From: Bathymodiolus brooksi | Lineage: Eukaryota > Mollusca > Bivalvia > Mytilida > Modiolidae | Reading direction: 5' to 3' | Length of the DNA stretch: 64,000 nt | Assembly (NCBI GenBank): GCA_963680875.1 | Contig: OY804583.1 | Coordinates: forward strand, 32,415,331 to 32,479,330 | Shown here: positions 44,701 to 54,500 of the stretch, piece after piece | Position numbering within the stretch: the first letter of the stretch is position 1 | Layout of the letters: each line of letters begins with the position of its first letter | The notes under the pieces: model-generated | Told to the model about the DNA's origin: nothing | Database searches by the model: none | What the model saw: the letters and a program-made list of their open reading frames with translations, nothing else | Program-made: the position numbers and the translations under genes

Positions 44701-47700
44701 AAACAAATTTTCACTAGACTGGGGCTTGGGGTTAATGGTTTTTGCCACACACTGAAAAAAAACTAATCAACACCAGTTTACAAATACCTATGCAATCAGT
44801 GCCCATCTCCACTAACGTTGCGAGTTCGAATCCCATGTGTACTTGATATAACATTTGATAAAGTTTGTCAAGTGACTTGCAACAGGTCAGTGATTTTCTC
44901 AGGTTTCCTCCACCAATAAAACTGAAATATTGTTAAAAGTGGAAATAAACACCATACCCCCCCCCCCCCAAGTTTTATGTCTTTAACTTACCTTTCTTTT
45001 CTTCTACAGCAGCAGCTGGGGCGGCTCCGGTGGCGGGGGCAGCACCGACACCACTGCTGATGTTAGTAATCAGTTCTTTAACATTTACACTTTCCAAGGC
45101 CTTTGCAAACAAACCTGCAATAATGTAAAAATAGTTACTAATTGATAAGACTTTTGAAAAAGATAGCGTTCAGGGTTCACAAAATTGTGTATGTGCTCGA
45201 TTGTCCAGGTGAAAAAAATGTCAGTCCTCATTAATTTTCTATTACAAAATACCAATCTTGCGTCAGTCCTTAGCAAAATCTGCTCATATTTTGCTGGTCA
45301 TGTCTAAAGAATTTCTTGAGCTCTGAGCGTTTCCCCATCCCCATGTCCTCCATTCAACTGTTGAAAAAATGGCATACACTATAGAGACAAGTGGAATCCA
45401 GTCCTCAGGATCTCTCGCATTGTAAGCCACCGCTCTACCAACTGAGCTAAAGGAGATTTCTACTGACGCAGATAGTAGAGGTGGTTATAAACCTACTACA
45501 GTTCCTATAACGTTAGATAGGAGAGCTTCCCCGTTACATTACATTAATTATATCCCTTTCAGGTTTCACACCATTTCTACCATCTTGAAAGAACTTGAAA
45601 CTTCCTTATTGCAGCATATACCTCTCAAATCTTGAACCCATAGCGACTTTATTTATATTTTCAAATTATTACTTGTTAAAGGTAAAACATCCAGGGCTAC
45701 AGTGAATGAGCGATTGATTGTTGTTTAACGACAACACAGCAATTTTTCAGCTACATAATGGTGAGAACAAGTTAATTTTCAATAGGATGATGATGAGACC
45801 CGTTTTGTACTAGACCAACACGCTTTGTTGGATTTTTTTAATTGTACTAGCAATCTTTGCTCTTTCTACTTAATACTGTGTACTTAGCGGAGAAGCAACA
45901 AATACCAATTTTATAGTCTCTGGTTAGACTCGATCGGGGCCCGAACCCATGATCTACCACACTCAAGGCGAGCATGCGAACCATTACATCACTGATGCGG
46001 CTAGTCCAATTAGTAGCCGAATTTGACATGTTTTTTTATGAATAAGTGTTATGTTTCTTTTGATGTAAAGAAATAATTTTGCATGATGATGATATTATTA
46101 CTTACCTGGCCAGTAGGGTTCAACACTGACACCAGAAGATTTCAAGATGGTTTGCAATTTTTCAGCCTAAAAAAAAAAAGAACGAACAAATTTAACAGTA
46201 TTTCAATGAACAGTTACAATTTTTTTGGGAAACATTTTAAATAAAATTCAGTACCAACACAAGCTAAAACAAAATATATGAAAATAAATTACTCATGACA
46301 AGTTTCTGTATTAATATAGCCTCCTCATGACCTGAATTTTTTTAACAGGATTTATTTCCCTTAGACCAAATAAAAACATAATTTATACTTTCTCTTTCAA
46401 TATTATAGGTAGTGTTGGTTTAACAAGTATTGTAAATGGACGATAAAATAAACATTCAGATCAATCTAAAGTTAATACAACGGCACCATTACTGAGAAAC
46501 ATGATAAAAGCAAGATTAACTTTGAGCTAATGCTCACTTATGATACCCCCGCATATATGTTCAATGTGTATAAAAACCAACCAAGTTGGCAAACAGGAAG
46601 TAGGAATCTGATGGGTCCAAAAACCTTCCCACGATATGGGGTACCTATATGAAGCTTGTGACCAAATATCAGATTTCTGCCATCAATAGTTGCTGAGAAA
46701 AATGTGACGAAAAATGTCCATATATGTTCAATGTGTATAAAGACCAACTAAGTCGGCAAACAGGAAGTAGGAATCTGACGGGTCCAAAAACGCTACCCAC
46801 AATATGGTATACCTATATGATGCTTGTGACCAAATATCAGATTTCTGCCATCAACAGTTACTGAGAAAAATGCGACGAAAAATATCTTGGACTGACGGAC
46901 AGAGGTAAAGCAGTATACCCCCCTCCCCCTTCGGGGAGCGGAGGTATAAAAAAAAGAATACAAGATGTTGCAGGCTACGTCGTGCTAAGAATACCCCCAT
47001 TCGTTCATTTGTAAGTCGCACGGTAAACAGGAAGTAGATGTGCAGTAAACCTGGAAAGGGGAGACACGGTACAAGTCACCATGCCAAAGCCATATATCAA
47101 ATCATTTCTTCCAGTAGAAGCTGAGATAACTGTTACGAAAGTTTTCATTACGACAAACATGAAAAATTCTAAGTCGCACTGTAAACAGGAAGTAGATGTG
47201 CGGTAAACCTGGAAAGGGGAGACATGGTACAAGTCACCATGCCAAAGCCATATCCTCGTCTGACAATAAGTCGGTCAGTCATTGGATAATGTTTGATTAT
47301 TTTTTTCATGTTTGAAAAGTAAAAATTTTTTTCTTTTCAATTATGTTCCTCATCTATTCTTGCTCACATGTGTAAAGTTCCATGGAAAAAAGATCGATAA
47401 TAATTACATACTGACCCATATTTGTTTACCCTCCCTTTTCCAAATGGCATCGTACGACGTCACATAGAGTCGGTCAAAGTTCAATAAAGCACATGATTTT
47501 GTCATAGGCCAACCAAACTTAAAAAGTAAACCAGATTAAGAAAGTACAGTATTTTAGCTTTTTCAGTGTAATTGATTTGTCTGAAAAAATTTCAAAAGAT
47601 GTTTTTTTTAAATAGTTTGAAATTGAAGTATTAAAAATTAATTATTTGATGCAAATATTAAACTTGCTTACCCACATAAAAAGTATTTAATCCAGTGAAT

Positions 47701-50700
47701 TTGGTGTTTTTGCTTTTGTCAATACAATCTATTAGACCAACATATTTTGGTAAAACAATTAATGACTGATTTCAATTTATTTTAATCACATTTATTATCA
47801 CAGAGTGGTAACAATACAGTTTTGTTGATGCTATTTGTAATAATGACAGGTTTTTTTTACCCAGACAATCTCATTTTTCTGTCTGGTTTAATTAAATTCT
47901 CTGTTCAATTTATGCTATAAATTTTGATTATTGCTGTTAAATTAATTCTTTTTCTATCTTCTCTGTGAATTTCATTTCATTACCCCAAGAAGTAAGGGGT
48001 ATACAGTGCTTTCATTAAGAGCCGGTACCCGGTACTTTTACCCGGCTACGGTAGCGTCTGGTACCGGCAGAAAAAATAAAAACAAAAAAAATCATGTGCA
48101 AAATTCTAGTTAATACAATATAAGATCGTTCTGTGGGACTCGAAATCGTAATCTAGTATTTATGGGAGTGTCTTCGTCGAGGTCCGCATCGGAATCTGTA
48201 TCTGAACTTTCTTCACCTCCAGTATTGGAGATCAGATTGGATATGTCGTAAAAGTGCTTTAAACTACGACGATTCAACAGTGTCTATTCAAGCGGCGTAT
48301 TATCATTGATGAAAAACGATAAAATGTCTAAACGAAAAAAAGCAATCACTGACTATTTTATGCAGAGCAAAAAGCTTAACAAAGGTGAAGATTCTATGAA
48401 AACGTGTCAAATCATGCTGTTCGGCGTTGGCATTGCCGCATACCCGTTCTTTTTCCTGATATCTGTTGTGATTTGTGTGAACGAGCGCAGGAAATTTTCA
48501 GTGTTAAGTTAAGTTAACACGTGAAATATCAGCATTACTATTAGTCTAGAAATGAACCTGGTAGGAGGGACCAGGGGGCAAAGCCCCTGGATTTTAGGGT
48601 TTTCGAGACTTTAATCAATTATGATTATGCTATATCTTAATTTCAAATTCATTTATTATACACAAAATTGAAGCAAATATTGTAGTATGTCCTTTTTTTT
48701 CAGGTAAAAATTTAAGTCTTAAAATCTCTACAATCCAGGAGCTTCGCCCCCCTGGTCCCCCTACCAGGGCTTTGCCCTGGACCCACTGGGGGCCTTAAGC
48801 GGCCCCCAGACCCCTTGCTGAAATTGTTTGGTACCTCCTACATTCTAGAAAGTACCTCCAGCCTAAAAAAATAGTGAAACCCCTGGGTATATTTGTTATT
48901 AAAGCAGCAGTGGAAATGCAAAATAATCTGCCATTTTGTGACTAATGGAGAGCACTTGCATGTATTTTCCCGGTAAAATCAGCCATTTTCTAGAAAATGG
49001 TGGAATATGAATGATCAATCATCATATTTTCAAAGTATTTTAAAATACAATTTGCTTGGCCTACATTCCAGAAACGGTCATGAACTGTGATGTCGATTAT
49101 GTCAACAAACTGGAAAAATACAAATGTTTGGGGAATACCATCGATGGAAACATATTTAACAAGCATAATGATCAGGAAAAAAAGACATTAGTAAAAAGGA
49201 TCTTTTTTACTTGCATGGAATTTATTCAATTCAATCTCATCTTGTAATTTTGACGTTGAAAAGTATTCCGTGTGTTTATGTACGCTATGAATATACAGAA
49301 TGACGTCATTGGTCTCGTGCTGCGCGAGAATTGTAAATCAAAACAAATGACCGAGCAGATGTCACGGTAGGATATATCAAATACAAGATCATTTCTTCCA
49401 GTAGAAGCTGAGATAACTGTTACGAAAGTTTTCATTACGGGGAAACATGAAAAATTCTAAGTTGCACTGTAAACAGGAAGTAGATGTGCAGTAAACCTGG
49501 AAAGGGGAGACACGGTACAAGTCACCATGTCAAAGCCATATATCAAATCATTTCTTCCAGTAGAAGCTGAGATATCTGTTACGAAAGTGTGAACGGACGG
49601 ACAAGGTGATTGCAATATAGCCATAAAAAAAAAAAGGGGGGGGCAACATAGGGTCCTGTCCACACGTACCTGTGGTTGATGGGTACATAGTCCGAGATTC
49701 CTCTGTCGTTTAACGGCATTTATAAAGTTGCTGTAGCCATTCAACGTCAGAGGGCAATACATACGGAAAACAGCGGATTTGCTTCTCCAACTCTGGGTCA
49801 GCACATTTCCACGTTTCGTGGCTATCGGATTTTATTTTCTATCAGAAACCCTTATATAAATCGCTTCACCAATCATTTTTCTATTCATTCATAACCATCT
49901 TACCCTCAGAAAGTGGTGCTACACTCCATTACAGCACGATTTTGCCTTAGATCCTATGATTCCGCCATTTGTCTTCCATTTTTCAAACATTTGTCACGTG
50001 ACTACGAGAAAACCACGATTACCGCAATGTATCATGGGAGATGATTTGCATATAAACAAACAAACAAATATTTGTATTGCCAATCATACACGCCTGTTAA
50101 GGCAGAACAATTAACATAAAATTTAATACAGTTGATTATATTGATTGGTAATGATTTTAACAGCAATAGTGAATTACAGATAACCATAAGAAAAAAAAAA
50201 TGATGTAGTTAGTACCTTGTCCAAAAAAGGGGGACGTAACACATGCTCTTTCCGAAGCCCATTGGCAACACTCTGCCATTGAATCTTTTCTTTCCAACAC
50301 ATTCTGTATTATTTCCTTCTGCTCTGCTTTTATATTTAGATGGAACTGTTTATCCTGCAGAATACGCTTCAATGTATCGTCTTCCATGTGATTTTAATGT
50401 TGTTTACTGTTTACGTATGCAAATAATGCTAAAATAATTTGGTGCGCTGAATTAAGTAGCTCCCATCATGCAATGCGTTACTGTTATCATTCAGTTAGTA
50501 TCGCGAGATCACGTTTGTAGATTCGAAAATGGAAGTCAAATGGCGGAATAATAGGATCTAAGGCAAAATCGTGCTGTAATGGAGTGTAACACCACTTTCT
50601 GAGGGTAAGATGGTTTTGAATGAATAGAAAAATTGATTGGTGAAGCGATTTATACAAGGGTTTCTGATAGAAAATAAAATCCGATAGCCACGTAACGTGG

Positions 50701-51102
50701 AAATGTGCCGATCCTAGAGCTGTTGAGGCAAATCCGCTGTTTTCCGTATATATTACCCTCTGACGTTGAACGGCTACAGCAACTTTATAAATGCCGTTAA
50801 ACGACAGAGGAATCTCGGACTAATGGGTACACAGCAATCATCCGACCTCTCTAGACTCTACCCTTACTCTTTCAGTTTTATAACCGCATTATTACAAAAT
50901 ACAGAATAGAAAAGTAACAAAGTTAGTATATGAATGATAGCTTTATGCTTGCTTTGAAGATCACATGTTTCTGCTGCAGTGTAAATTCTGAAAATGAAAA
51001 TGAAAGTAGACAAGCGTGATTTTTGTTTACCGTGATTGCAACATCATCATCAGCAAGGATGAGAGCGGCATATACACATGCGAGTTCGTCGTTTGATGCC
51101 AT
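41755..51102 (-). CDS. RPLP1: 60S acidic ribosomal protein P1 (large-subunit stalk), complete, 5 exons
   Basis: Minus-strand exons 51102-51031, 46166-46106, 45114-44992, 43347-43291 and 41768-41755 join in phase into 327 nt (108 residues plus stop). It starts [20 protein letters not shown], continues [20 protein letters not shown], then [18 protein letters not shown], an Ala/Pro/Gly-rich hinge [18 protein letters not shown], and ends [14 protein letters not shown]1 pairs with P2 and anchors on uL10 (P0) to form the stalk that recruits elongation factors; the conserved acidic tail contacts those factors. Length and all blocks match eukaryotic P1. It is divergent from the TXNDC5-like gene. AATAAA on the minus strand at 41720-41715 gives a short 3' UTR. 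The introns are filled with SINEs, TIR elements and a Pack-MULE-like insertion. Confidence 0.95.
42735..43275 (-). repeat. Mollusc-type repeat (G/C-head family), split by a MITE
   Basis: ccaaatatcagatttctgca to cttggatggacag, then after the insertion gacaggtaaaacagtatacc and the head ccctccagtggagcagggg. It lies in RPLP1 intron 4. Confidence 0.65.
42851..43228. mobile_element. 378-bp MITE, 6-bp target duplication
   Basis: Ends CAGACTTGCCTACCCCTTTT and (inverted) CAGACTTGCCTACCCTTACG, flanked by GGACAG. The homologous repeat at 46890 (tgacggacagaggtaaagca) shows the empty site. Confidence 0.82.
43291..43347 (-). CDS. RPLP1: RPLP1 exon 4
   Basis: Encodes the acidic tail [16 protein letters not shown] and the first base of Gly. 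Reading through the donor (gttagt) would hit a stop at once and lose LeuPheAsp; splicing to exon 5 restores the conserved terminus. Confidence 0.93.
43440..44400 (+). mobile_element. SINE family B split by a nested element
   Basis: The head tcgtatggtaggtggattta through gtgcctatatc (43440-43496) resumes at 44306 with ctatatcaccactaaaattg and gaggtgtactcgatacaaca-like sequence. Confidence 0.7.
43497..44305. mobile_element. 0.8-kb TIR element nested in a SINE
   Basis: Ends CAGAGTTGCAGATAA and (inverted) CAGAGATGCAGCTAA, flanked by the 7-bp repeat CTATATC. No recognisable transposase. Confidence 0.7.
44785..44965 (+). mobile_element. SINE family B in RPLP1 intron 3
   Basis: acaaatacctatgcaatcag, box-B-like gcgagttcgaatcccatg, cctccaccaataaaactgaa and ggaaataaacaccatacc. 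Confidence 0.7.
44992..45114 (-). CDS. RPLP1: RPLP1 exon 3
   Basis: Encodes [20 protein letters not shown] and the Ala/Pro hinge up to VEEKK. Acceptor ttgcag, donor gtaag; phase 1 in and out. Confidence 0.95.
45390..45475 (-). mobile_element. tRNA-like sequence, probably head of a third SINE or a tRNA pseudogene
   Basis: The minus strand reads ttagctcagttggtagagcg, a perfect tRNA D-arm with A-box, but the anticodon stem that follows (gtggcttacaatgcgag) does not pair and the B-box (ggactggattccac) is degenerate. Not a functional tRNA by eye. Confidence 0.55.
45705..46010 (-). mobile_element. SINE family A, near full length, in RPLP1 intron 2
   Basis: ttgtttaacgacaacacagc (tail), cgatcggggcccgaacccat (inverted B-box) and gcgaaccattacatcactga (inverted A-box). 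Confidence 0.72.
46106..46166 (-). CDS. RPLP1: RPLP1 exon 2
   Basis: Encodes [20 protein letters not shown] plus the first base of Gly. The acceptor is tttttttag and the donor gtaag on the minus strand. Confidence 0.94.
46535..46950 (-). repeat. Mollusc-type repeat (G/C-head family)
   Basis: Two and a half units (aaaccaaccaagttggcaaa, gtgaccaaatatcagatttc) ending with the inverted head ccctcccccttcggggagcg. RPLP1 intron 1. Confidence 0.75.
46970..47260 (-). repeat. Copy of the 40.5-kb mollusc-type repeat
   Basis: caggctacgtcgtgctaaga, aacaggaagtagatgtgcag (twice) and cttccagtagaagctgagat. Confidence 0.72.
47260..48003. other. RPLP1 intron 1, AT-rich, nothing recognised
   Basis: No exon or clear repeat seen. 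Confidence 0.45.
48004..48885. mobile_element. 0.88-kb TIR element, 6-7-bp target duplication
   Basis: Ends CAGTGCTTTCATTAAGAGCC and (inverted) CAGGGGTTTCACTATTTTTT, both followed by a ggtac-containing stretch, and flanked by GGTATA (possibly GGGTATA). Internal G/C-rich segments resemble 13190-13320. Confidence 0.68.
48306..48512 (+). pseudogene. Transposase-start-like ORF with a PIP-like motif
   Basis: [20 protein letters not shown] then [16 protein letters not shown] resembles a PIP box with Lys instead of Gln. Lys/Arg-rich starts followed by I-x-x-F/Y-F are seen in hAT-type transposases. It lies inside the 48-kb TIR element and soon loses likeness to any protein I know. Confidence 0.4.
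49080..49195 (+). pseudogene. LINE reverse transcriptase remnant
   Basis: [20 protein letters not shown] resembles the V-x-x-x-KYLG-x-x-ID segment near the end of non-LTR reverse transcriptases. Very short. Confidence 0.4.
49365..49620 (-). repeat. Copy of the 40.5-kb mollusc-type repeat
   Basis: cttccagtagaagctgagat (twice), aacaggaagtagatgtgcag and gtgaacggacggacaaggtg. Confidence 0.7.
49688..50822. mobile_element. Pack-MULE-like element: ~330-bp TIRs, 9-bp target duplication
   Basis: Ends TAGTCCGAGATTCCTCTGTC (49688) and its reverse complement at 50822; the inverted arms run for about 330 bp (to ~50020 and from ~50510). The perfect 9-bp direct repeat ATGGGTACA lies at 49679-49687 and 50823-50831. 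Long TIRs with 9-bp duplications are the Mutator/MULE signature. The core carries a helicase fragment and no transposase. It lies in RPLP1 intron 1. Confidence 0.88.
50176..50387 (-). pseudogene. RecQ-like helicase fragment, frameshifted, inside the Pack-MULE
   Basis: On the minus strand [20 protein letters not shown] leads to [18 protein letters not shown], the Q-motif/pre-Walker region of RecQ-type helicases. A one-base shift then gives [12 protein letters not shown], which fits the RecQ Walker A form LPTGFGKS with Thr changed to Met. The missing base means the ATP-binding motif is out of frame. Probably captured host exon sequence, or a decayed relative of a transposon-linked helicase. Confidence 0.65.
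51031..51102 (-). CDS. RPLP1: RPLP1 exon 1
   Basis: Encodes [20 protein letters not shown] plus VAIT (24 codons, phase 0 out). The start ATG is at 51102-51100 and the donor gtaaac follows on the minus strand. It aligns residue for residue with the P1 N-terminal dimerisation helix. Confidence 0.93.
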
Positions 51103-51432
51103 TATTGTTGTTGAGGTGAATTATATGTTTGATGTCAATACAAAATAAGTGCAGGTCGCCGATTGGCCTTAGCTTGTATAAGAACACCACACTTTTCTGT
51201 TTCAAGCAATTGAAAAAGGCCGGAAATGGATATGTAGCCTCAAATAAAAATGTTGATGGAAATTTCATTTATAGTTGTTAAAATGTAAGTTATTTTAAAA
51301 ATAAGTAATGTGTTTTTTATTTATATTTTATTTTGAGGGAAACAAATATATTTATATATTTAGAGATTTATCAACGTTGCACTTAGATCTGTTCACTTCC
51401 GTTTCCTGTTGGTGGATGTATACACAGAAAAC
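51103..51432. promoter_or_regulatory. Divergent promoter region between RPLP1 (-) and TXNDC5-like (+)
   Basis: Only about 330 bp separate the two start codons and transcription diverges. The interval must hold the 5' UTRs and probably both promoters, unless either gene has a more distant 5' exon. No TATA box stands out. Confidence 0.6.
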
Positions 51433-51578
51433 ATGTGGAAAGTCGGATCATTGTTGATACTTGTGATTTCTGCTGTGACAGCCGATGACCATGGCTCGAC
51501 CGCCGTCTCACATACTGCAGAAACTTTTGCAAGTCAAGTGGAGGAGACGAAGCACTTTGTGATGTTTTTTGCCCCATG
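51433..51578 (+). CDS. TXNDC5: TXNDC5-like exon 1 (signal peptide, start of thioredoxin domain)
   Basis: The ATG at 51433 opens a hydrophobic signal peptide and the frame runs to FFAP plus two bases of Trp. The donor is gtaaga. No upstream in-frame ATG is needed. Confidence 0.85.
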
Positions 51579-54500
51579 GTAAGAGCAAAAAAATGTATAT
51601 TTATTGACTATTGTCGTATTGAGATTTCTCGAAGCTATTTTTGCTTTGCACCTCTCTTCAAATCTTATTACAAGCGCTTAAAAAGTGTCCTGGAAGAATA
51701 AAATCTGACCCGGTGTATATCTATGAATATTTTGTCCGCTTTTGCTCCCAGCGAGGGTTACGAATCGGTCCCATTCAACGTAATGGAGCAGCGCCCGGAG
51801 TGATTCACACCGGATGTTTTTTTTGGTCCTAATTCCGTTGTAAGTGGTTGGAAAAATTAACGGGGGTGAAAGATAAATATATTTAGGTAAAGCTTCTACA
51901 TCTACATCTACATAGTACGACGATCCATCAAAACTCTGATGACTACACGTCGGCGCTGCGCAAACAGACATTAAAAAACAAAATATATATATATATTTAT
52001 AATAATAATAAATAAAAATTTTCTACAAATATTGCATGAAAATAAGTGAAATCAAAAATTAACAAAAACAGGTGCAAAATTAAACACATTTACAGGTATT
52101 TACAGACCAACTAAGATGTTAGATGTTCTGACATTGGATCAGTTGTTTAAACTGATCCAGGGACCCAGCATTAACAACTGTATAAGGTAGTGCGTTCCAG
52201 AGTACTACTGCATGTGGGAAAAAACTGTATTTATAATAGTTTGTCCTGGTGGATATAATTTGATATTGTAATGGGTTATTGTTTCTTGTACTGAGATAAG
52301 GTTGAGTAGTAAGGTAAAGTTTTGGATCCACTGCAATAAGGTTGTTGGTGATTTTATAAAGCATTGTAATTCTGTTTAAGTTCCTACGGTGTTCGAGAGT
52401 TGGCAATTGAAGATGGTTAAGCATTGCCGAAACACTGCTGGTATTGTGATAGCGGTTTGTCAGATATCTTGCTGCTCTGCGCTGAACTTGCTCTAATTTA
52501 CTTTTTAGTTTTTCTGTGTGAGGTGACCAAACATTCCAGATTTGATCTGACCATGGATTTATATGCCAAAGTTTTGAGGTGTTAAGTAAGCGTAATCTCG
52601 TTGAGATTAGGATTCCGAAGAAATTTTCTGTCTGTTCTTCATCCTAATCTCGTTTCAAGCCCTATCAAGGGTATTCTGGAAATTTTAAATTTGACCACCC
52701 GGTGCATTCCGATGGATATTTTGGCATGGACGGATTGTGTCAGATCAAGTGCAGGTAAGATTTCATAAATAGACATATTTTCTAGTTCAAATCTGCAAAA
52801 ATTTTGATATTTCCTTACCTTTTACAGCGTATATGCAACAAAATAATCCAAAATCTACTTTAAGCTGACCGCCATTTTACTGAACTCATGAACTACACCA
52901 CGTGATCAAAATCGTCACAAATTTTGCTACAGCATGTTTCTAAATGAAAGGTCGATGTCAATTATTTATTGTGTATATGCAAGCATATCTTTTATGGGCT
53001 GTTGATTGGTTTTAATAAAATATTTATAACAAAATTACAAAATTTCAAGCGTGTATATGGGATTTTTAAATTATAATATAATATTTGACATCGACATCTC
53101 GAACTACGAAACAGACTATACCAAAATACGTCACGATTTTTGATCACGTGGTGTAGTTCTAGAGTTCAGTAAAATGGCGGTCAGCTTAAAGTAGATTTTG
53201 GATTATTTTGTCGGATATACGCTGTAAAAGGTAAGGAAATATCAATATTTTTGCAGATTTGAACTAGAAAATATGTCTATTTATGAAATCTTACCTACAC
53301 TTGATCTGACACAATCCGTCCATGCTAAAATATCCATCGGAATGCACCGGGTGGTCAAATTTAAAATTTCCAGAATACCCTTGATAGGGCTTGAAACGAG
53401 ATTAGGATGAAGAACAGACAGAAAATTTCTTCGGTATCCTAATCTCAACGAGATTAAAGTAAGTGCTGCATCAATCCATGGTAGACTTATATTCATCTGA
53501 AAATATGAATGCATGAAATCTTCTTTCTGTCCGGCATTTTGTTTACAAGTTGCTATTTCATGTGCACTTGCCTCGTTTTGGAGATATCCTTATTTGGATC
53601 GATTGCCGTAAAATATATATTTGGATCGATTGCCGTAAAAATCGTAGTAAAAGTTTTCCATATTTGGCATTCAGATCCATATATGGATAGGCTCCGCCCA
53701 TCACAAGAGTCTACGTAAGGTGTCATGGCAGACAAAAAACAATTTTCGAATACGAAATCGATCGTGAAGGTAGAAACAGGTATTGTAACACTTATTTCGT
53801 ATCACCCATTACTTTAAAATTATAGGGAATAATAAGTTATGACCACATATGCAAAAAGAAAGTTGATATATTCACGGAACGAAAATTTTAATTTGCTCCA
53901 TTACATTGAATGGGACCGATTCGTAACCCTCGCTTGGAGCAAAAGCGGACTGAGGGTTACGTTATCGTATCTAATCGTGTCGGACCAAACACAGTATGTG
54001 TATACCAAAAGAAGAAGAAGCATTTCATGTTTTCTAATTCAAATTTGCAAAAATAAAGATACAATGTATTTTCTACAGTGCTTCTACCAATTAATGCCCT
54101 TCTTCAACAGTTTGAAGTTTATTTCAAGGGAATTCCATTACAAAAAAGAAAAATATTAACAAATAAGAAAATAAGTTTAAAAATACGTACATAAAGGGTA
54201 GTTATAGATGCATTCAAAGCAATATTCATCTTGTCCTCTAAAAGTTTGGAAGCAGGTCGATGTGGCCCCAATACCTGTCTGGCCCCAGTCGTTCCGGCCC
54301 TAGTCGATCCGGCCCCAATACCTGTCTGGCCCCAGTCGATCCGGCCCCAATATAAAATATCATGAATACACTATATTACAACACATTTACATTATGGTTG
54401 GGATTAATTAATATTGTAATCACAGAAAAAAGGGTAATCCTATAGATTAGCGGCATAAATTCACAATTTTGATATGGACGTCGTAAATTATTTTCTAAAT

